Shown: positions 1-8,526 of the stretch, in pieces
How positions within the stretch are numbered: the first letter of the stretch is position 1
How the letters are laid out: each line of letters begins with the position of its first letter
From: Sulfitobacter sp. HNIBRBA3233
GTDB taxonomy: Bacteria > Pseudomonadota > Alphaproteobacteria > Rhodobacterales > Rhodobacteraceae
Length of the DNA: 64,000 nucleotides
Direction: 5' to 3'
NCBI RefSeq assembly: GCF_040149665.1
Contig: NZ_JBEFLP010000001.1
Location: 1,178,001 to 1,242,000 of the forward strand
Program-made: the position numbers and the translations under genes
The notes under the pieces: model-generated
Database searches by the model: none
Told to the model about the DNA's origin: nothing
Seen by the model: the letters and a program-made list of their open reading frames with translations, nothing else

Positions 1-425
1 TCGAGAGCACCATAGCATTTCTCGATCCGCGCGGCCTCCAGCTTCATCACGATGGGGCTGCGCATATGATCCTCGCGCAGCGCCACATGCTGCTGGGTCA
101 GCGCCGCCGCATGCTGGCTGATCGTTTCGGCAAAATGCACCCATGTCAGCCACGCCGCCCGTTCGGGGTGCCCCGCAGGCCGCCCGAGACCGTCCGCAGA
201 GTAGCGCTCGCACAGAACTTCGGTGATCGCTCCGGTCTCGAACAGCGCCTCTCCGTGCAGGTCCAGTGCGGGCACCCGTCCTGCCGGGCTTCTGGCCAGA
301 AACTCCGGGCTGCGCAGCGTCTTGTCGAAAGGGTAGATCTGCACATCGAAGGGCACGCCGAGTTCGTGAAGCAACCACAGGCTGCGCATGGAACGGGTCT
401 GCGGACAGTGATGCAGGGTAATCAT
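1..425 (-). CDS. Glutathione S-transferase family protein (partial, C-terminus outside window)
   Basis: About 141 N-terminal residues are in the window; the gene runs off the left edge. The start (MITLHHCPQTRSMR...) shows the thioredoxin-like fold typical of glutathione S-transferases: a short beta strand, a CPQTRSMR helix start where the thiol-interacting residue lies, then VPAL and the 'LFETGAITEVL' segment corresponding to the glutathione gamma-glutamyl binding E/S-x-x-I motif. The start codon overlaps the stop of the upstream carboxylase alpha-subunit gene (ATGA, 4 bp), so it is probably cotranslated as the next gene of the leucine operon. Its substrate is unknown. A role in detoxifying reactive enoyl intermediates would be inference only. 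Confidence 0.85.
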   Translation of the reverse strand, partial: MITLHHCPQTRSMRSLWLLHELGVPFDVQIYPFDKTLRSPEFLARSPAGRVPALDLHGEALFETGAITEVLCERYSADGLGRPAGHPERAAWLTWVHFAETISQHAAALTQQHVALREDHMRSPIVMKLEAARIEKCYGAL

Positions 426-2368
426 GCCGCGTCTTCCGCCTCCGCTTCGAGCCGCACCAGCGCCGCGCCCGCCGCGACCTGATCGCCTTCAGCGGCCAGC
501 ACCTCGGCAACGGTGCCATCCCGCGCGGCCAGCAAGGCATGCTCCATCTTCATCGCTTCCAGAACGGCCAGCCGGTCCCCCTTGGCGACCCGCTGCCCCA
601 CCGTCGCCGTCAGGCTGCGCACCAGACCCGGCATCGGCGCCTCGATCAAGGTGCCGTCGCCCGATCCGCTTTCGGCCATCGCCAGCGGATCAACGAGCTC
701 GAACGCCATGCCGTACCCCTCGAAGACGGTGATCCGGTCGCCCGCCACCGCAACATGCGCGGCGGTATGCCCGTCGATGCGCCAGGTGCCGCCAATCCGC
801 TCGGCCACAACCTCGTCGCCGGCGATGTTCCACAACTGCCGGTGCGGCCCGTCGACCGCGACCTTGAGGATGTGCTGCGCGCCCGCCCACTCCAGCGTGA
901 CCTGCCGCACCAAGGGCTGCCAAAGGGTAAACCCCGTCTCGGAGCCCGGGTGTAACAGATCCAGTGCCGCCATACCCGCAAGCGCCACGTGACGCGGCGC
1001 CGGTTCCGGTGCGGCAACAAGCGTGTCCAGATCACGCGCGATCAGCCCGGTATCGACCTCGCCGCGCCCGAATCCGGCGTGCCGCGCCAAAGCGCCCAGA
1101 AAGGCAAGGTTCGTCACAGTCCCTGCGACCTCGGTCGCCGCCAGCGCCCGGCGCAACCGGGACAGCGCGATCGCGCGGGTCGGGCCGTGAACGGTGATCT
1201 TGGCAATCATCGGATCGTAGAAGGGGCTGATCGTATCCCCCGCACGCACGCCGCTGTCCGACCTGCAATCGGGATCGAAGACCAGATGCGACAGCGTGCC
1301 TGTCGCGGGCAGAAAGCCCTTTGCGACGTCCTCCGCATAGAGCCGCGCCTCGAAAGCGTGGCCGTCGATCGACAACTCCTCCTGCCGCATCGGCAAGGGC
1401 TCGCCCGCCGCCACGCGCAACTGCCATGACACCAGATCGACGCCGGTAATGGCTTCGGTAACCGGATGCTCCACCTGAAGACGTGTGTTCATCTCCATGA
1501 AAAAGAACCCATCCGCCCTCAGCCCGCCGGATCCGTCGACGATGAATTCGACCGTGCCCGCTCCCTTGTATCCGATCGCTTCGGCCGCCCGCACGGCCGC
1601 CGCTCCCATGGCCGCGCGCATCTCTTCGGTCATCCCGGGGGCCGGCGCTTCCTCGATCACCTTCTGGTGGCGCCGCTGAAGCGAACAGTCGCGCTCGAAC
1701 AGATGCACGGCACGGGTGCCATCGCCGAAAACCTGCACCTCGATGTGGCGCGGCTGGCTCACGAATTTCTCGACCAGCACATCGGCATTGCCGAACGCGC
1801 CCTTCGCCTCCGACCGCGCCGAGGCGAGCGCATCCGCAAACCCGTCGGGGCTGTCCACCTGCCGCATCCCCTTGCCGCCGCCACCGGCAACCGCCTTGAT
1901 CAGCACCGGATAGCCGATGCGCGCGGCTTCCCGCGCCAGCAGGTCATCGGACTGGTCCTTGCCGTGATAGCCCGGCACCACCGGAACGCCCGCCTCTTCC
2001 ATCAGCGCCTTCGCGGCGTCCTTCAGGCCCATCGCGCGGATCGCGTCCGCCGACGGCCCGATGAAAGTCAGACCGGCGGCGTCCACCGCTTCGACGAAAT
2101 CGGGATTCTCCGACAGAAAACCATAGCCGGGATGGATCGCCTGCGCCCCGCTTTCCAGCGCCGCCGCGATGATCCGGTCGCCGCGCAAATAGCTGTCGGC
2201 GGGCGCGGAGCCGCCGACGTGAACCGCCGCATCCGCCATCTCGACATGTTTCGCACCCGCATCGGCATCCGAATAGACCGCGACGCAGCGCACGCCCATG
2301 GCCTGCGCGGTCTGCATCACGCGGCACGCGATCTCGCCCCGGTTGGCAATCAGTATGGTGTCAAACAT
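422..2368 (-). CDS. mccA: Methylcrotonyl-CoA carboxylase biotin-containing alpha subunit
   Basis: 648 residues, normal for the alpha subunit of acyl-CoA carboxylases. The N-terminal biotin carboxylase starts FDTILIANRGEIACRV and carries the ATP-grasp glycine loop (AGGGGKGM) near residue 165 and the EMNTRLQVEHPVTE signature. The C-terminal biotinyl domain has EAMKM with the biotin-accepting lysine at about K607. It charges biotin with bicarbonate and passes the carboxyl group to MccB to make 3-methylglutaconyl-CoA in leucine breakdown. By sequence alone it could be a propionyl- or acetyl-CoA carboxylase. The neighbouring isovaleryl-CoA dehydrogenase and MccB decide for methylcrotonyl-CoA. It is separated from the upstream ASCH gene by 184 bp that hold a dispersed 29-base repeat. 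Confidence 0.92.
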   Translation of the reverse strand: MFDTILIANRGEIACRVMQTAQAMGVRCVAVYSDADAGAKHVEMADAAVHVGGSAPADSYLRGDRIIAAALESGAQAIHPGYGFLSENPDFVEAVDAAGLTFIGPSADAIRAMGLKDAAKALMEEAGVPVVPGYHGKDQSDDLLAREAARIGYPVLIKAVAGGGGKGMRQVDSPDGFADALASARSEAKGAFGNADVLVEKFVSQPRHIEVQVFGDGTRAVHLFERDCSLQRRHQKVIEEAPAPGMTEEMRAAMGAAAVRAAEAIGYKGAGTVEFIVDGSGGLRADGFFFMEMNTRLQVEHPVTEAITGVDLVSWQLRVAAGEPLPMRQEELSIDGHAFEARLYAEDVAKGFLPATGTLSHLVFDPDCRSDSGVRAGDTISPFYDPMIAKITVHGPTRAIALSRLRRALAATEVAGTVTNLAFLGALARHAGFGRGEVDTGLIARDLDTLVAAPEPAPRHVALAGMAALDLLHPGSETGFTLWQPLVRQVTLEWAGAQHILKVAVDGPHRQLWNIAGDEVVAERIGGTWRIDGHTAAHVAVAGDRITVFEGYGMAFELVDPLAMAESGSGDGTLIEAPMPGLVRSLTATVGQRVAKGDRLAVLEAMKMEHALLAARDGTVAEVLAAEGDQVAAGAALVRLEAEAEDAA

Positions 2369-2469
2369 TCCATCTCTCCTCTTCGGGCGACAGAGCAGCG
2401 CCCGGCCCTTTTTGCCTGATCCCGCCTAGCGTGCCGCGGATCCACTTCTTTTTCTGCACAACGCCGGGG

Positions 2470-2498
2470 CTCCATTTTGCCCCTAAACTCAATCCCGC
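2470..2498 (-). repeat. 29-base dispersed intergenic element, copy A
   Basis: On the minus strand this reads GCGGGATTGAGTTTA, two variable bases (GG), then GGCAAAATGGAG. The same 27 fixed positions recur at 14453-14481 and 57304-57332. This copy lies 55 bp past the stop of the ASCH gene in the same orientation and about 100 bp before mccA. I see no hairpin inside the element and no good reading frame. Function is unknown. Confidence 0.85.
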
Positions 2499-2552
2499 AC
2501 TGTCGTCCGGCCGCACTGTCTCTTTTGGCCGCCCCGAACCCGCCCCGCGCCC

Positions 2553-2984
2553 TCAGCCACCGCCCGTCCCACCGGCGGCGAAATCCTCCACCACCTCGAA
2601 ACGCTCGACCAGCAGTGGCACATCCGGCGCAAACGCGCCCGCGCGGGTCAGATAGGCCTCGTAGCCCGCGCGCCACTGGGCGAGGTCGCGGAATTCACCC
2701 TGCGGCCTGACCAGATCTTCCGTCATCCCGTCGAAGGGTATGCGCATCACCTCCAACTTGCGCAGGGCCAGTTGCGGCGCGCCGTCCCAATCCGTCGCGA
2801 TGTCGATCCGTCCGGCCTCCGGCAGCGGCTCGCCGCGCGCCTCGAAGGACGCGACCGCGTCGCAGGTCACGGTCTTGTCGCCCGCGCGCACCAGCGCCAG
2901 GATCTCGGCATTGAGCGTGGGGCTGTCACCGTAGCGGAAGCCAATCGATCCCGGATACCGCGCCTGCGCATCTGCAAGTTTCAT
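2553..2984 (-). CDS. ASCH domain-containing protein
   Basis: 143 residues from the ATG at 2984, which has a GGGGAAAG ribosome site; a longer upstream reading frame runs into mccB and has no Shine-Dalgarno site. The sequence has the ASCH beta-barrel pattern: FRYGDSPTLNAEILALVRAGDKTVTCDA near the N-terminus, where the G-x-K-T-x-T/C segment is the ASCH signature, then a strand-rich middle and an EGEFRDLAQWRAGYEAYL-like end. ASCH proteins are related to PUA RNA-binding domains, and some hydrolyse N4-acetylcytidine. The role here is not known. It sits 34 bp after mccB and before mccA on the same strand, so it is probably a passenger of the leucine operon. Confidence 0.8.
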   Translation of the reverse strand: MKLADAQARYPGSIGFRYGDSPTLNAEILALVRAGDKTVTCDAVASFEARGEPLPEAGRIDIATDWDGAPQLALRKLEVMRIPFDGMTEDLVRPQGEFRDLAQWRAGYEAYLTRAGAFAPDVPLLVERFEVVEDFAAGGTGGG

Positions 2985-3018
2985 CTGCTTTCCCCCGCGC
3001 GTGGCCTTGCCATCCGTC

Positions 3019-4623
3019 TCACATCCGGAACACGCCGAAACGTGTCTCCTCGATCGGGGCATTCAGGCTCGCGGACAGGCTCAGGAACAGGGTGTCGCGG
3101 GTCTTGCGCGGATCAACGATCCCGTCGTCCCACAACCGCGCCGTCGCATAGAGCGGGTGCGACTGGCGCTCGAACATATCGATGGTCGGCTGCTTGAAGG
3201 CCGCTTCCTCCTCGGCGGACCAAGCGCCCCCCTGCCGTTCGATCGCGTCGCGCTTCACCGTAGCCAGCACACCTGCGGCCTGCGCCCCACCCATCACCGA
3301 AATCCGGCTGTTCGGCCAGGTCCACATGAAACGCGGCGAATAGGCGCGTCCGGCCATGCCGTAGTTCCCCGCCCCGAAGGAGCCGCCCACCAGCATGGTG
3401 ATCTTGGGCACATTGGTCGACGCGACAGCGGTGACCATCTTGGCCCCGTGACGCGCGATGCCTTCGTTCTCGTATTTCCGCCCGACCATGAAGCCGGTGA
3501 TGTTTTGCAGAAATACCAGCGGAATACGCCGCTGCGAGCACAGCTCGACGAAATGCGCCCCCTTCTGCGCGGCTTCCGAAAACAACACGCCGTTGTTGGC
3601 GACGATGCCGATCGGGCAGCCCTTGAGGTGCGCGAAACCGGTCACCAGCGTCTCGCCGAAGCGCGGCTTGAACTCATCGAGGCGGCTGCCGTCCACCACC
3701 CGCGCGATCACCTCGCGGATGTCATAGGGGGTCCGCAGGTCGGCGGGCACCACGCCAAGGATCTCGTCGGGGTCATAGGCAGGGTCTTCGGGGCTTTGCC
3801 ACTGCACAGTGGCGGGACGCGCGCGGTTGAGGTAACCCACCGCACGCCGCGCCAGCGACAGCGCATGGGCGTCGTCCTCGGCCAGATAGTCGGCCACGCC
3901 CGACAGGCGCGTATGGACGTCACCGCCGCCCAGATCCTCGGCGGTCACAACCTCACCGGTCGCGGCCTTTACCAGCGGCGGTCCGGCAAGGAAGATCGTG
4001 CCCTGCTCCTTCACGATGATCGTGACGTCCGACATGGCCGGCACATAGGCGCCGCCCGCCGTGCAGGACCCCATGACCACAGCGATCTGCGGGATGCCCT
4101 TGGCGCTCATCCGCGCCTGATTGTAGAAGATCCGGCCAAAATGGTCGCGGTCGGGAAAGACCTCGTCCTGGTTGGGCAGGTTCGCCCCGCCGCTGTCGAC
4201 CAGATAGATGCAGGGAAGGTGGTTTTCCTCCGCGATCTCCTGCGCGCGCAGGTGTTTCTTGACCGTCATCGGATAGTAGGTGCCGCCCTTTACCGTCGCA
4301 TCGTTGCACACCACCATGACCTCGAGCCCCTGCACCTGCCCGATGCCCGCGATCACCCCTGCGGCGGGTGCCGCGCCGTCGTAGAGGCCATGGGCGGCAA
4401 GCGCACCGATTTCCAGAAAAGGCGATCCGGGATCCAGAAGGTTCGCCACCCTTTCGCGCGGCAGCATCTTGCCGCGGCTGACGTGGCGGTCGCGCGATTT
4501 CTCGCCGCCGCCCAGCGCCGCGACGGAAGCGGCCTGCGCCACCTCTGCCAGTGCGTCCAGATGCGCTGCCTCGTTTGTCTTGAACTGGTCCGACGACGCA
4601 ATCGCCTGAGAGTGCAGTTTCAT
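3019..4623 (-). CDS. mccB: Methylcrotonyl-CoA carboxylase carboxyltransferase beta subunit
   Basis: 534 residues, the usual size of the MCC beta subunit. It shows both halves of the carboxyltransferase crotonase fold: the acyl-CoA side with [19 protein letters not shown] and [16 protein letters not shown], and the carboxybiotin side with [34 protein letters not shown] and [10 protein letters not shown]. The SGGANLP and GRAYSPRF patterns are typical of methylcrotonyl rather than propionyl carboxylases. It transfers the carboxyl from biotin on MccA to 3-methylcrotonyl-CoA. It lies 46 bp downstream of the acyl-CoA synthetase and 34 bp upstream of the ASCH gene, within one minus-strand operon. 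Confidence 0.95.
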   Translation of the reverse strand: MKLHSQAIASSDQFKTNEAAHLDALAEVAQAASVAALGGGEKSRDRHVSRGKMLPRERVANLLDPGSPFLEIGALAAHGLYDGAAPAAGVIAGIGQVQGLEVMVVCNDATVKGGTYYPMTVKKHLRAQEIAEENHLPCIYLVDSGGANLPNQDEVFPDRDHFGRIFYNQARMSAKGIPQIAVVMGSCTAGGAYVPAMSDVTIIVKEQGTIFLAGPPLVKAATGEVVTAEDLGGGDVHTRLSGVADYLAEDDAHALSLARRAVGYLNRARPATVQWQSPEDPAYDPDEILGVVPADLRTPYDIREVIARVVDGSRLDEFKPRFGETLVTGFAHLKGCPIGIVANNGVLFSEAAQKGAHFVELCSQRRIPLVFLQNITGFMVGRKYENEGIARHGAKMVTAVASTNVPKITMLVGGSFGAGNYGMAGRAYSPRFMWTWPNSRISVMGGAQAAGVLATVKRDAIERQGGAWSAEEEAAFKQPTIDMFERQSHPLYATARLWDDGIVDPRKTRDTLFLSLSASLNAPIEETRFGVFRM

Positions 4624-4669
4624 GGTGTGGTTCCTCGATCCGGCCAGTGTTCCAGTTGTATCCGCGCGG

Positions 4670-6190
4670 TCATACGGCGGTTTCCCGCGCGGCGCGGGCT
4701 TTCAGCTCTTTGCGGATCACCTTGCCCGTTACCGTCATCGGCAGGCTGTCCACGAATTCTATTTCCCTTGGGTAGGAATAGCTTGCCAGCCGTTCCTTGA
4801 CCCAATCCTGCAAAGCTTCGCCGCGGACACCAGCGCCCTCGCGCAGGACGACATAGGCCTTCACGATCTCGGTGCGCAGCGGATCGGGCTTGCCCACCAC
4901 GCCGCAGGTCGCCACATCGGGATGGGTCAGCAGGCAATCCTCGATCTCTGCCGGTCCGATCCGGTATCCCGCCGAGGTGATTACATCATCCTCGCGGCCC
5001 ACGAAGCGCAGGAACTCGCCCTCCCAGCGGCCCCTGTCGCCGGTCAGCATCCAGTCGCCGCGAAACTTCTCTGCCGTGGCCTCGGGGCGCTGCCAATAGC
5101 CCAGCATCATCGCGGCAGAGCCACGGCGGACGGCCACATCACCCTCGCCCTGCGCGGGCGCACCCGCCGCATCCAGAACCGCGATCTCATGGCCCGACAC
5201 CGGTTTGCCGATGCAGCCCGGTTGCGCCGCAAAGGCGGCGCCACAGCTCGACGCGACCATGTTGCATTCCGTCTGGCCGTAGAATTCGTTGATTTGCAGC
5301 CCGAAGGCACGCCGCCCCCACTCCAGCATCTCGGCGCCCAGCGGCTCGCCCCCGCTGGCGACGGACCGCAACCCGCCGATATGCACATCCGCCGATTTCA
5401 GCATCCGCAGGGCCGTGGGCGGGAAGAACACATTGCGGATGCCCGCATCCGCGATCAGCCTCCGGCAGGCCTGCGGATCGAATTTCTGCATCCGTGCCGC
5501 GACGACCGGCACGCCCAGCGCCAGCGCAGGCATCGCCACGTCAAACAGCCCGCCGATCCACGCCCAATCCGCCGGTGTCCACAAACGGTCACCGGGCTGC
5601 CCGAGGAAATCGTGGCTGGCCGCGACACAGGGCAAGTGGCCCGTCAGAACCCGGTGACCGTGCAGCGCGCCCTTGGGCGTGCCGGTCGTGCCGGAGGTAT
5701 AGATCAGCACCGCCGGATCTTCCGGCCCGGTGTCGGCGAAAGGCACCGGATCCCCCGCGATGCCCGCCGTATCGGCCAGCCACGCCTCGGCCAGATCGCC
5801 CAGCAGCGCGGCACCTTCGTCATCGGTCAGCACGATCTCGACGCCCGCGTCCGCAATGCGCGAGGCCAGCGCGTCATGCTTGAAGAGTTTGAACAAGGGT
5901 ACTGATATCGCGCCGATTTTCCAGATCGCCAGATGCGCCGCCGCACACCACGCCGACTGGCCCAGAAGCACCCCGATCCGCGCACCGCCGTCCACCCGCA
6001 AGGCTAGTGCCCGCGCAAGACCGTCCGCACGCGCCGCAAGCTGCGATACCGTCACCTCTGTAACCGCGTCCTGCGACACTTCAGTAATGGCAATCCGGTC
6101 AGCGGGATGGTCAAGACACTGGCGCGCCATATTCAGGCGTGCCGGAATATCCCAGCGTCCCCGTGCGTCGATGCCGGGAAGCGCGCGCAT
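4670..6190 (-). CDS. AMP-binding acyl-CoA synthetase
   Basis: 506 residues of the ANL adenylating family. The P-loop motif [11 protein letters not shown] is at about residues 164-174. The FYGQTECNM motif and the hinge LTGDRG..G follow, and the catalytic lysine of the C-terminal lid is in TGKVIRKEL (about K490). It forms an acyl-CoA from a carboxylic acid, ATP and CoA. The EFYGQTE and N-terminal architecture resemble acetyl- or medium-chain acyl-CoA synthetases. The substrate may be a branched or short acid feeding the leucine pathway (inference from position). Its start follows the LprI-like gene stop by one base. Confidence 0.88.
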   Translation of the reverse strand: MRALPGIDARGRWDIPARLNMARQCLDHPADRIAITEVSQDAVTEVTVSQLAARADGLARALALRVDGGARIGVLLGQSAWCAAAHLAIWKIGAISVPLFKLFKHDALASRIADAGVEIVLTDDEGAALLGDLAEAWLADTAGIAGDPVPFADTGPEDPAVLIYTSGTTGTPKGALHGHRVLTGHLPCVAASHDFLGQPGDRLWTPADWAWIGGLFDVAMPALALGVPVVAARMQKFDPQACRRLIADAGIRNVFFPPTALRMLKSADVHIGGLRSVASGGEPLGAEMLEWGRRAFGLQINEFYGQTECNMVASSCGAAFAAQPGCIGKPVSGHEIAVLDAAGAPAQGEGDVAVRRGSAAMMLGYWQRPEATAEKFRGDWMLTGDRGRWEGEFLRFVGREDDVITSAGYRIGPAEIEDCLLTHPDVATCGVVGKPDPLRTEIVKAYVVLREGAGVRGEALQDWVKERLASYSYPREIEFVDSLPMTVTGKVIRKELKARAARETAV

Positions 6191-6191
6191 C

Positions 6192-6683
6192 TCAGCGGCT
6201 CCAGTCCTGAAGGCTCAGCGCCTGCCGTGCGGTCTGCTGCATCGCGCAGCCGATGGCGGCAGGCCCGGCGCCGGTGCCGCCGCCCCAGCGCGACGCCTCG
6301 TAAGCGCAGGCCGCGTCGCGGAACACGATCCAGCTCCGCTGCATCGCCCGCAGGGCAACCGCCTGTCGCGGTGTGGCACTGTCGAGCGCGTCGAGATCCT
6401 TGTCGTAGGCCACCGCCTGCGACAGCGCCGCCTGATAATACTCGTTCAGCAGCGCGTCCCAGAACAGCCGCTCACGGTCGAGACATCCGCCGGTGCCCAC
6501 CGTCGATCCCCCCTCGGGCGTGTCGATACAGGCCTGCGCCGAGGCGCCCGCGCAGGCCAGCCGCGCGGTGTAGGTCTCTGCGTCTTGCAGACAGCTCAAA
6601 GTCGGGGTGTCGGAATAGGGCAAATCCTGCGCGTGGAGGGCCCCCGCAGACAGCGCCAGCACCGCGACGATCCGCAGGATCAT
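6192..6683 (-). CDS. LprI/DUF1311-family secreted protein
   Basis: 163 residues with a Sec signal peptide (MILRIVAVLALSAGALHA, cleavage before QDLP). The mature part carries cysteine-paired segments (SCLQDAE, LACAGASAQACID, GGCLDRERLFWDALLNEYYQ) and a C-terminal LRAMQRSWIVFRDAACAYEA block, which is the core of the DUF1311 / lysozyme-inhibitor LprI family. It is expected to be periplasmic. Oddly it is embedded in the leucine degradation operon: its ATG overlaps the stop of isovaleryl-CoA dehydrogenase (ATGA) and one base separates it from the next gene, so it must be co-expressed with the dehydrogenase. A link between the two functions is not evident. Confidence 0.8.
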   Translation of the reverse strand: MILRIVAVLALSAGALHAQDLPYSDTPTLSCLQDAETYTARLACAGASAQACIDTPEGGSTVGTGGCLDRERLFWDALLNEYYQAALSQAVAYDKDLDALDSATPRQAVALRAMQRSWIVFRDAACAYEASRWGGGTGAGPAAIGCAMQQTARQALSLQDWSR

Positions 6684-7843
6684 GCCATCGCCGCCATCAT
6701 CTCGCGCCCCACCAGCATCCGGCGGATCTCGGAGGTGCCTGCCCCGATCTCCATCAGCTTCGCGTCACGGAAGATGCGGCTGACCGGGCTGTCGGACAGG
6801 AACCCCGCCCCGCCCATGGCCTGCACCGCCTGATGCGCCTGCACCATCGCCTGCTCGGAGGCATAGAGACAGCACGCCGCCGCATCCGCGCGGGTCACTT
6901 CGCCGCGGTCGCAGGCCTTGGCGACCTCGTAGACATAGGCGCGGGCCGAATTCATTGCCGTGTACATGTCGGCCATCTTGCCCTGCATCAGCTGGAACGA
7001 CCCGACCGGCTGGCCGAATTGCTTGCGCTCGGCCATGTAGGGCATGATCTCGTCGAGGCAGGCAGCCATGATGCCCAGACCGATGCCCGCCAGAACCACC
7101 CGTTCGTAATCCAGCCCCGACATCAGCACGGCCACGCCGCGGCCTTCCTCGCCAAGCACGTTCTCGAACGGGACTTCGCAATCGTCGAACACCAGCTCCG
7201 CCGTGTTCGATCCACGCATCCCCAGCTTGTCGAAATGCGGCGACGTGGTGAAACCGGTCATCGACTTTTCGATCAGAAAGGCGGTGATGCCTTTGCTGCC
7301 CGCGTCCTTGTCGGTCTTGGCGTAGACTACCAGCGTTTCGGCGTCGCAGCCGTTGGTGATCCAGTATTTGCTGCCGTTCAGGCGAAAGTGGTCGTTGCGC
7401 TTCTCGGCCCCGAGCTTCATCGACACCACATCCGATCCGGCGGAGGTCTCGGACATCGCCAGGGCTCCCACATGCTCGCCCGAGCACAGCTTCGGCAGGT
7501 ATTTCGCCCGCTGCTCGTCGGTGCCGTTCAGACGGATCTGGTTGACACAGAGGTTGGAATGCGCCCCGTAGGACAGCGATACCGAAGCGGAGGCGCGCGC
7601 AACTTCCTCGACCGCGACCGTATGGGCGAGATAGCCCATGCCGGTGCCGCCCCATTGCTCTTCGACGGTCATCCCCAGAAGGCCCATCTCGCCCATCTCG
7701 GTCCACAGCTCGGCGGGAAAGATATTGTCCTTGTCGATCTGCTGCGCCATCGGACGGATCCGGTCCTGCGCCCAGCGGTGCACACTCTCGCGCAGCGCGT
7801 TCACATCCTCGCCCAGATCAAAATTCATTGTGGCGTTGAACAT
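6680..7843 (-). CDS. ivd: Isovaleryl-CoA dehydrogenase
   Basis: 387 residues from the ATG at 7843, chosen because a GGGGAGGATC site precedes it; a 14-residue extension upstream has no such site. It is an acyl-CoA dehydrogenase: FAD-binding ALAMSETSAGSDVVSM and WITNG, and a C-terminal domain with QAMGGAGFLSDSPVSRIFRD. The catalytic glutamate is in LDYERVVLAG (E247), at the position that in human isovaleryl-CoA dehydrogenase (E254) is shifted relative to other acyl-CoA dehydrogenases. This supports the isovaleryl assignment. It oxidises isovaleryl-CoA to 3-methylcrotonyl-CoA with electrons to ETF. It is first in the operon, preceded by a divergent 137-bp control region. Confidence 0.95.
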   Translation of the reverse strand: MFNATMNFDLGEDVNALRESVHRWAQDRIRPMAQQIDKDNIFPAELWTEMGEMGLLGMTVEEQWGGTGMGYLAHTVAVEEVARASASVSLSYGAHSNLCVNQIRLNGTDEQRAKYLPKLCSGEHVGALAMSETSAGSDVVSMKLGAEKRNDHFRLNGSKYWITNGCDAETLVVYAKTDKDAGSKGITAFLIEKSMTGFTTSPHFDKLGMRGSNTAELVFDDCEVPFENVLGEEGRGVAVLMSGLDYERVVLAGIGLGIMAACLDEIMPYMAERKQFGQPVGSFQLMQGKMADMYTAMNSARAYVYEVAKACDRGEVTRADAAACCLYASEQAMVQAHQAVQAMGGAGFLSDSPVSRIFRDAKLMEIGAGTSEIRRMLVGREMMAAMA

Positions 7844-7870
7844 GTGGATCCTCCCCGATCTGTCATTTAT

Positions 7871-7884
7871 TGAACGCTTGTTCA
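7871..7884. promoter_or_regulatory. Candidate TetR-type operator before ivd
   Basis: Perfect inverted repeat TGAAC-GCTT-GTTCA, 27 bp upstream of the ivd start and within the divergent region shared with the gene at 7981. The TGAAC/GTTCA arms resemble sites of TetR-family regulators of fatty-acid and branched-chain acyl-CoA catabolism. The regulator itself is not in the window. Confidence 0.5.
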
Positions 7885-7980
7885 TTAGTTGCAGGAATCC
7901 CGCCTTGCGTCAAGCGCGCAGCGGAACCATTCGCGCAGCTTAGCAGTTGTAACGGCAACCCGAAATGAATGGAGAATACC

Positions 7981-8451
7981 ATGTCGACCGATATCAAAAA
8001 GGAATTCTGGGACCGTCTTGAAGACACACGCGCAGGCATGCTCTCCACCGGCAGCGCACCCGCGGTCCCGATGAGCCATTATGCGGACGATGACGGCGGG
8101 CCGATCTGGTTCATCTCTGCCAAGGGCACCGATCTGGTGCAGTCCGCCGTGCAGGCCACGCCCGCCCAGTACATCATCAGCAGCGCCAACGAGGGTCTTT
8201 ATGCCCGTATCGACGGCACGCTGACCTGTGTCACCGATCCCGCCCAGCTGGACAAGCTCTGGGGCGCCATCGCCGCCGCGTGGTTCGAGGACGGAAAGCA
8301 GGACGACGATGTCCAGTTGATGCGCTTCGACCCAAAGGAAGCCGAGGTCTGGACCACGGGCGGGACGCTCCAGTTTCTCTACGAGATCACGAAGGCCAAC
8401 GTGCAGGACGAGATGCCCGACATCGGCAAGCACGGCAAGATCACGTTCTGA
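7981..8451 (+). CDS. Pyridoxamine 5'-phosphate oxidase-fold general stress protein
   Basis: 156 residues from the ATG at 7981; GGAGA lies five bases upstream and a further in-frame ATG at 7969 is less well placed. The split-barrel flavin-binding fold is seen in MLSTGSAPAVPMSHYAD, GPIWFISAKGTDLVQ and the C-terminal VQLMRFDPKEAEVWTT, the pattern of the GsP26/COG3871 general stress group. These proteins bind FMN or FAD; no catalytic activity can be assigned. It is transcribed divergently from the leucine operon and ends at a shared terminator. Confidence 0.85.
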   Translation: MSTDIKKEFWDRLEDTRAGMLSTGSAPAVPMSHYADDDGGPIWFISAKGTDLVQSAVQATPAQYIISSANEGLYARIDGTLTCVTDPAQLDKLWGAIAAAWFEDGKQDDDVQLMRFDPKEAEVWTTGGTLQFLYEITKANVQDEMPDIGKHGKITF

Positions 8452-8479
8452 TCCGGCCCCGCCGCAACGCGACAGACGC

Positions 8480-8510
8480 AAAGGCCCGCTGTTCCCAAAC
8501 GGCGGGCTTT
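8480..8510. terminator. Bidirectional terminator-like hairpin
   Basis: AAAGGCCCGC and GGCGGGCTTT form a stem with one bulged base around a short loop, between the converging stress-protein gene (+) and aminotransferase gene (-). A and T runs on the two sides suit termination in both directions. Confidence 0.6.
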
Positions 8511-8526
8511 CGCATGCCGGAGCGGA

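Noticed and set aside
2431..2655. Short frames reading HFAxKLNP across the three repeat copies as conserved peptides
   Set aside because: They run opposite to the repeat orientation, lack ribosome sites and differ outside the repeat; the similarity comes from the 29-base DNA element.
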